From Puccinellia tenuiflora (taxonomy: Eukaryota; Streptophyta; Magnoliopsida; Poales; Poaceae), in assembly GCA_012064385.1 (NCBI GenBank), contig QRDG01000130.1:380612-444611 (forward strand): DNA of 64,000 bases, written 5' to 3'. Position numbers and translations under genes: made by a program. Every line of letters begins with the position of its first letter. Positions within the stretch are counted from its first letter, which is position 1. The notes under the pieces were generated by a model that was not told where the DNA came from, did not search any database, and was given only the letters and a program-made list of their open reading frames with translations. This document shows positions 58,670-64,000 of this stretch, one piece after another.

Positions 58670-59380
58670 TTGTAAAAAGGATATGCTTGCTAGTAATGAT
58701 ATACCTGTGCACACGGTTGAGTCTGTTTTACCTGCTGTTCACTTTGAAAAACCAACCTTTCCTATAAGAATTAAAGAACACTCAATTGTTGCTAATGTGG
58801 TTAATAAAAGTGAAAGAAAAGCTTATGAACCTGATGATCAACTTGAAATTGCCTCTCTAGTAGCTTTGGTTAAATATCTTGTAACTGAGAACGTTGATGG
58901 AGGTTCTATTAATTGTGAAGCTGCTACTAACATTGTTAGGCAAGATAAGAATGCGAAAGTTGTTGGTACTCCTGTTGTTTCTGTCAAAATAGGTGATCAT
59001 TGCTATTATGGACTATGTGATATGGGAGCAAGCGCAAGTTACTTATACACTTTATCAAGAAATAATGCACGATATTGCACCATGTGAGCTTGAAGATATT
59101 GATTTGGAGATTAAATTGGCTAATAGAGATGTCATTCACCCGGTAGGAATTGTCAGAGACGTTGAAGTCTTATGTGGTAAGGTAAAATATCCAACTAATT
59201 TCCTTGTTTGGGGGTCAGTTAAAGATAAATTTTATCCTATCATATTTGGTAGACCTTTCTTAAATACTTGTAGCGCTGTCATAGACTTCAAGAAAGAAAA
59301 GGTCTCTGTTCAATTCGCTGGAGAAAACCGTATGAATTTAATTTTTCCAAATTTGCTAGACATCGTTATGATAAAGAATT
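58670..59380 (+). pseudogene. Gypsy aspartic protease region
   Basis: VSVKIGDHCYYGLCDMGASA contains the retropepsin active site, here DMGAS for the usual D-(L/S/T)-G-A. The second strand motif FYPIIFGRPFLNTCSAVIDF is intact. A frameshift near 59045 separates the active site from the rest, and another near 59370 precedes the reverse transcriptase. Confidence 0.7.
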
Positions 59381-60475
59381 ACCTAATGAGGATCTTATTA
59401 TTGAAAGAATTGCTTCTATTGCTGTGCCTCCTAACGATCCTTTGCAGCAATTTATGGAGGAGCACGAGAATGATATGTTTATGCAGGAAAGGGAAGAAAT
59501 TGATGAGGTCTTCTTTAGACAGCCGGCTATTCTAAAGCATGATCTACCTGTGGAATCGTTGGGGACGCCCACGCCTCCAAAAGGAGATCCTGCAGTTGAA
59601 TTAAAAGCTCTCCCAGATACTCTCAAATACACATATTTAGATGAGAAGAAAATATATCTTGTTATTATCAATTCTAACCTTTCTGGAAGAGAAGAGGAGC
59701 GATTATTGGAGGTTCTTAGGAAACATCGAGCTGCAATGGGCTATACTTTGGATGATCTTCAAGGGATTTCTCCATCTATTTGTCAACATACAATTAATCT
59801 TGAACCTGATGCGAAGCCCGTTGTTGATCATCAACGAAGATTGAATCCAAAGATGAAGGATGTGGTAAGAAATGAGATACTTAAGCTTCTCGATGCAGGT
59901 ATAATCTATCCTATTGCTGATAGTAGATGGGTTAGTCCTGTTCATTGTGTTCCTAAAAAGGGAGGTATGACTGTTGTTGCTAATGATAATAATGAACTCA
60001 TTCCTCAGAGAACGGTTGTAGGATATAGAATGTGCATTGATTATAGGAAGCTTAATAAGGCTACTCGAAAAGATCATTATCCTTTGCCTTTTATTGATCA
60101 AATGCTTGAAAGATTGTCTAAGAATACTCACTTTTGTTTTCTTGATGGTTATTCTGGTTTCTCTCAAATTGTTGTTAAATATGAAGATCAAGAAAAGACT
60201 ACTTTTACTTGTCCTTATGGAACTTATGCTTATAGACGTATGCCTTTTGGTTTGTGTAATGCACCTGCTACTTTTCAGAGATGCATGTCTGCTATTTTTC
60301 ATGGTTTTTGTGAGGAAATTGTGGAAGTCTTCATGGACGATTTCTCCATCTATGGAACTTCTTTCGACAATTGTCTCTATAATCTTGACAAAGTTTTGCA
60401 GAGATGTGAGGAAACCAATCTTGTTCTCAACTGGAAGAAGTGTCACTTTATGGTGAATGAAGGCATAGTACTGGA
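59380..60475 (+). pseudogene. Gypsy reverse transcriptase
   Basis: The open frame includes VLRKHRAAMGYTLDDLQGIS, MCIDYRKLNKATRKDHYPLP, FGLCNAPATFQRCMSAIF and the catalytic VFMDDFSIYG (60330-60357). These are the RT motifs of Athila-clade Gypsy elements. A missing base near 60472 shifts the frame to GHKISERGIEVDKAKIEAIE. Confidence 0.9.
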
Positions 60476-62548
60476 CATAAAATTTCTGAGAGAGGAATTG
60501 AAGTTGATAAGGCTAAAATTGAAGCAATTGAGAAGATGCCCTATCCAAGGGACATCAAAGGTATTCGTAGTTTCCTTGGTCATGCTGGTTTTTATAGGAG
60601 GTTTATTAAAGACTTTTCTAATACTTCGAGGCCTCTTACTAGTCTTCTTCAAAAGGATGTTCCATTTGTTTTTTATGAAGATTGTAAGGAAGCCTTCGAA
60701 GTACTTAAGAAAGCTTTAATCACCGCTCCTATAGTCCAACTGCCTGATTGGAATTTGCCCTTTGAGATTATATGTGATGCTAGTGATTATGCTGTAGGGG
60801 TTGTTCTTGGCCAAAGAATTGATAAGAAGTTAAATGTCATTCATTATGCTAGTAAAACTTTGGATAGTGTGCAAAAGAATTATGCAACTACTGAAAAGGA
60901 ATTTTTAGCAGTTGTTTTCGCTTGTGATAAATTTAGACAATACATTGTGGATTCTAAAGTAATTATTCATACTGATCATGCTGCAATTAAGTACCTTATG
61001 GAAAAGAAAGATGCTAAGCCTAGGCATATTAGATGGGTGCTTTTGCTGCAAGAGTTTGATTTGCATATTGTTGATAGAAAAGGTGCAGATAATCCTGTAG
61101 CTAATAATTTGTCTAGAATGGAAACTATACCTCATGATCCTATCCCTTTAAATGATAGTTTCCCTGATGAACAACTTGCTGTCGTTAAGGTATCCTCTCA
61201 TGACGCTCCTTGGTATGCTGATTATGCTAATTTCATTATCTCGAAATTTTTGCCTCCAAGCTTTACTTATCAACAGAAAAGAAAAATTTTCTATGACCTG
61301 AGGCACTACTTTTGGGATGACCCACATTTATACAAGGAGGGGGTTGATGAAATTTTGAGGAGATGTATTCCTGAGCATGAACAGGAGGAAGTGTTGACGA
61401 AGTGCCACAACAGTGGTTATGGAGGACATCACGCAGGAGAAAGGACTACACATAAGGTTCTTCAATCAGGTTTTTATTGGCCTACTTTATTTAAGGATGC
61501 TAAAAGGTTTGTTTCTTCTTGTGATGAGTGTCAAAGGGTTGGTAACATTAGTAGACGTAATGAAATGCCTATGAACTATTCTCTTGTTATTGAGCCTTTT
61601 GATTGTTGGGGATTTGATTTTATGGGTCCTTTTCCCACTTCACATGGGAATACTCACATCCTTGTTGTTGTAGACTATGTTACTAAATGGGTAGAAGCTA
61701 TACCAACTAAAAGTGCTGATCATAAGACCTCCCTAAAAATGCTTAAAGAAGTTATTTTCCCTAGGTTTGGCGTGCCTAGATATCTTATGACTGATGGAGG
61801 GTCTCATTTTATTCATGGCGCTTTTAGAAAGGTTTTAGCTAAATATGATGTTAATCACAGAGTTTCTTCACCTTATCACCCTCAAACTAGTGGGCAAGTT
61901 GAGTTAACTAATAGAGAGATTAAGCTAATCTTGCAAAAGACCGTTAACAAGTCTAGGAAGAATTGGTCTAAGAAACTTAATGATGCTTTATGGGCTTATA
62001 GAACTGCTTATAAAAATCCTATGGGCATGTCTCCTTATAAAATGGTTTATGGGAAGGCATGTCATTTGCCTCTTGAATTAGAACATAAAGCTTATTGGGC
62101 TGTTAGGCAACTTAATTCTGATCCTACTCTTGTCGGTAAAACTAGATTGCTTAAATTAAGTTCTTTGGATGAGTGGAGAAATGAAGCTTATGAGAATGCT
62201 CGTTTGTTTAAGGAAAAAGTAAAGAGATGGCATGATAAGAGAATTTTGAAAAGAGAATTTAATGTTGGTGACAAAGTGCTTTTGTATAGGTCTCGTCTCA
62301 GATTTTTTTGCAGGAAAATTGCTCTCTAAATGGGAAGGACCATTCATCATTGAGTAAGTTTATCGTTCCGGTGCTATAAATATTAACAGTCTTGACGGAG
62401 ACAAACCTCAAGTGGTGAATGGTCAGCGACTCAAGCACTATATCTCTGGTAATCCTTTGGAGAAAGATGCCGATGTCATCCAAGTGGTCTCTCCGGAAGA
62501 ATTTATCGAAACCAAATACCGGAAGACTCCAGAATCAGAAAACGAATA
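60476..62548 (+). pseudogene. Gypsy RNase H and integrase
   Basis: MPYPRDIKGIRSFLGHAGFY is the RT thumb; FEIICDASDYAVGVVLGQ, TTEKEFLAVVFACDKFR and IIHTDHAAIKYLM mark RNase H. The integrase has the H-H-C-C zinc module (CHNSGYGGHHAGERTTHKV, FVSSCDECQRVG) and the D-D-E core (WGFDFMGPFPTS, LMTDGGSHFI, SGQVELTNREIK). The frame is intact from about 60536 to 62305; a shift there leads to a short tail ending near 62548 with a TAG/TAA. This is the best preserved part of the element. Confidence 0.9.
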
Positions 62549-62697
62549 GGTAACTGTTTCGGTAAGGAAAGTGCCTCGGAAAATTCCAGAAAATTTATAT
62601 TATTTATTTTTAGAAAATTAGGAAAATTCGGAGACCGGACGGAGTGAGAGACGGAGTCCAGGAGGCAGGGCGACCCTCGGCCACGGCCCCACCCCAG
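62549..62697 (+). other. Gypsy sequence downstream of pol, cut by the Copia insertion
   Basis: It reads like the start of the spacer between integrase and 3' LTR; the phrase aaaattccagaaaatttata echoes the LTR (gctccaaaaattccagaaaa at about 56401). It stops at 62697 where the Copia LTR begins. Confidence 0.5.
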
Positions 62698-64000
62698 TGA
62701 TGGGGTCGCAGCATAGAAAACAAAAAATTTCCTACACGGCAAGCGGTTTAAACCCCAAGGATCTAGATCTACGAGACGAAGATAGCGAAGGTGAGATCCA
62801 ATCTCTTACCCTTGAAGATCAACAAACGTGTTTTGTCGGTGCAGGGGTTGGCTAGTCGATCCCCGCAACTAGACTCGTCTAGTCGCGAGGAGATGTATTA
62901 TCCTCGAGATCCAATCCGGTGAAGTGCAGCAACGGGCAGCACCTCCGCGGCGTCCACACGTACGGCTCGATGAAGACGTCGACTCCTTGATCCCGCAAGC
63001 GAGAGGACGTGGCCTTGATGATCTCAGCAGCACGACGGTAGTGCCGGTGATGATGACGATCTTCGCGAGCAGGGCTTCGCCAAGCCAAGCAAGAGGAGAG
63101 GGAGAGGTGGAGGTGGCGCAGCACCCTAGGGTAAGGGAGGTGCGGCAGCTCTAGATGGAGGTGAGGCGGCGGCAGCCCTCCGGGGAAAGAGGGGTGCGGC
63201 TAGGGTTTAGGGCGGAGAGGGGGTGCGGCTAGGGTTCTTGGGGCGGCAGCTCAAGGGTGTGCCGCACCCCTCCCCTCCCCCCTTTATATAGGTGGCGGCT
63301 AGGGCTAGGGCAGGGGCCGGCCGGCCCCCTCTTGCCTTGCCTCCCAAGTTGGAGTCCATCTAGGACTCCTCCTTGGGCCCCCTTTCCTAAAGGGGTGGAG
63401 TCGGCCCCTAGTCCAAATAGGACTTGGCCGGCCCCCTTTCTTCCTTTGTCGCATGGGCCCATGTGGGCCTAGGTGGTGCGGCACACCAAGGTGGTGGCTG
63501 CACCCCTTTGGTCCATGTGGGTCCATCTAGACACTTCTAGAACCTTCCGGAACCTTTCCGGTACCCTGTAAATATTTCCGGAACTTTTCCGAAACCTCCG
63601 GAAACCACTTTCCATATATGAATCTTATTCTCCGGACTCCTCCGGAACCTCTCGTGACGTCCAGGATCACATCCGAGACTCCGAATCACCATTCGTTCAT
63701 TTCATCATTTAATTCATCGGAAAACCTAAATTCATCGGAACGTTAAGTGTGTGACCCTACGGGTTCGAGAATGCACAGACATGATCATATCAATAATTAA
63801 TAGCGGGACCGGGATGCCCATATTAATTCCTATACACTCAACGAAAACCTTTTTCTCGATTGAACCACGATGTCGGAGATTCAATTAATCTCATATACGA
63901 TTCCCTTTGTCTCACGATATTTTACTTGCCCAAGATATAATCGTTGACATCCCCATGTCCAGTTTCATCTCGTTACCGGCAAGTCCTCTTTACTCGTCCA
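62698..64000 (-). mobile_element. Copia LTR, Angela/BARE/WIS type, antisense, runs off the window
   Basis: The edge tgatggggtcgcagcatag with aaaacaaaaaatttcctac is the reverse complement of the well-known 3' end of Angela/BARE LTRs (recognised from memory). Further in, tagcgggaccgggatgccca, gtgtgtgaccctacgggttc and accggcaagtcctctttact also match that LTR group in antisense. At least 1303 bp are present, and the remainder lies to the right. It inserted in the Gypsy element, so it is younger. Confidence 0.85.
63283..63292 (-). promoter_or_regulatory. LTR TATA box
   Basis: The minus strand reads cctatataaagg, the position and sequence expected for the Copia LTR promoter, with GC-rich leader sequence following it on the minus strand. 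Confidence 0.55.

Noticed and set aside
59703..60446. 247-codon minus-strand frame
   Set aside because: It is antisense to the Gypsy reverse transcriptase, whose plus-strand motifs are unmistakable.

Overview
This is nuclear DNA from a grass, almost certainly a Triticeae genome (wheat, Aegilops or barley type). The evidence is dense nesting of Athila-clade Gypsy and Angela/BARE-type Copia retrotransposons, several CACTA DNA transposons with 3-bp target-site duplications, a full LINE, a Stowaway MITE, GC-rich 5' exons beside AT-rich introns, and a small plastid DNA insertion. Most of the window is transposable element. Host genes are few and mostly broken. Exon boundaries were read by eye from GT/AG sites and frame continuity, without transcripts or database searches.

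Layout. 1-6.4 kb: a many-exon minus-strand gene running off the left edge; it has a plant-mobile-domain-like core, and two of its introns hold tandem arrays built on GTTGCAC/GTGCAAC words. 6.97-8.58 kb: a retroposon with a 14-bp target-site duplication. 9.1-15.5 kb: a 6.4-kb CACTA element (TSD CCT) carrying a 3'-5' exonuclease pseudogene, a B3-domain gene remnant and a solo LTR (TSD CACAT). 15.9-18.6 kb: a second CACTA (TSD TTA) in the same host repeat, carrying a presequence-like exon. 19.0-21.4 kb: a six-exon Hsp100/ClpB-like AAA+ gene without N-domain or M-domain, with altered pore loops and a frameshift in the last exon. 23.0-28.6 kb: a decayed full-length LINE on the minus strand. 29.69-29.88 kb: a plastid 16S rRNA 3'-end insertion. 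30.18-32.10 kb: a third CACTA (TSD ACA) with a four-exon Ulp1-like protease domain. 34.9-36.6 kb and 44.9-45.7 kb: two minus-strand loci encoding membrane-anchored proteins, both frame-broken. 36.6-43.4 kb: a 1.8-kb segmental tandem duplication with a hairpin element at the junction, then a 120-bp array interrupted by two insertions. 46.1-54.1 kb: a CACTA-like composite with a captured tRNA(Ile)-lysidine synthase fragment and two blocks of ~650-bp tandem repeats; a single N at 51719 marks a doubtful join. 54.1-56.2 kb: two divergent copies of one gene family, each cut by a different element, with a second retroposon (13-bp TSD) between them. 56.2-62.7 kb: the 5' LTR and gag-pol of a decayed Athila-clade Gypsy element. 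62.7-64 kb: an antisense Copia LTR running off the right edge.

The most distinctive theme is that the DNA transposons repeatedly carry pieces of genes: exonuclease, B3, presequence exon, Ulp1 and TilS. Where the family or a splice site can be recognised, introns are kept, which fits DNA-level capture rather than retroposition. The most interesting gene is the minimal Hsp100-like ATPase at 19.0-21.4 kb.
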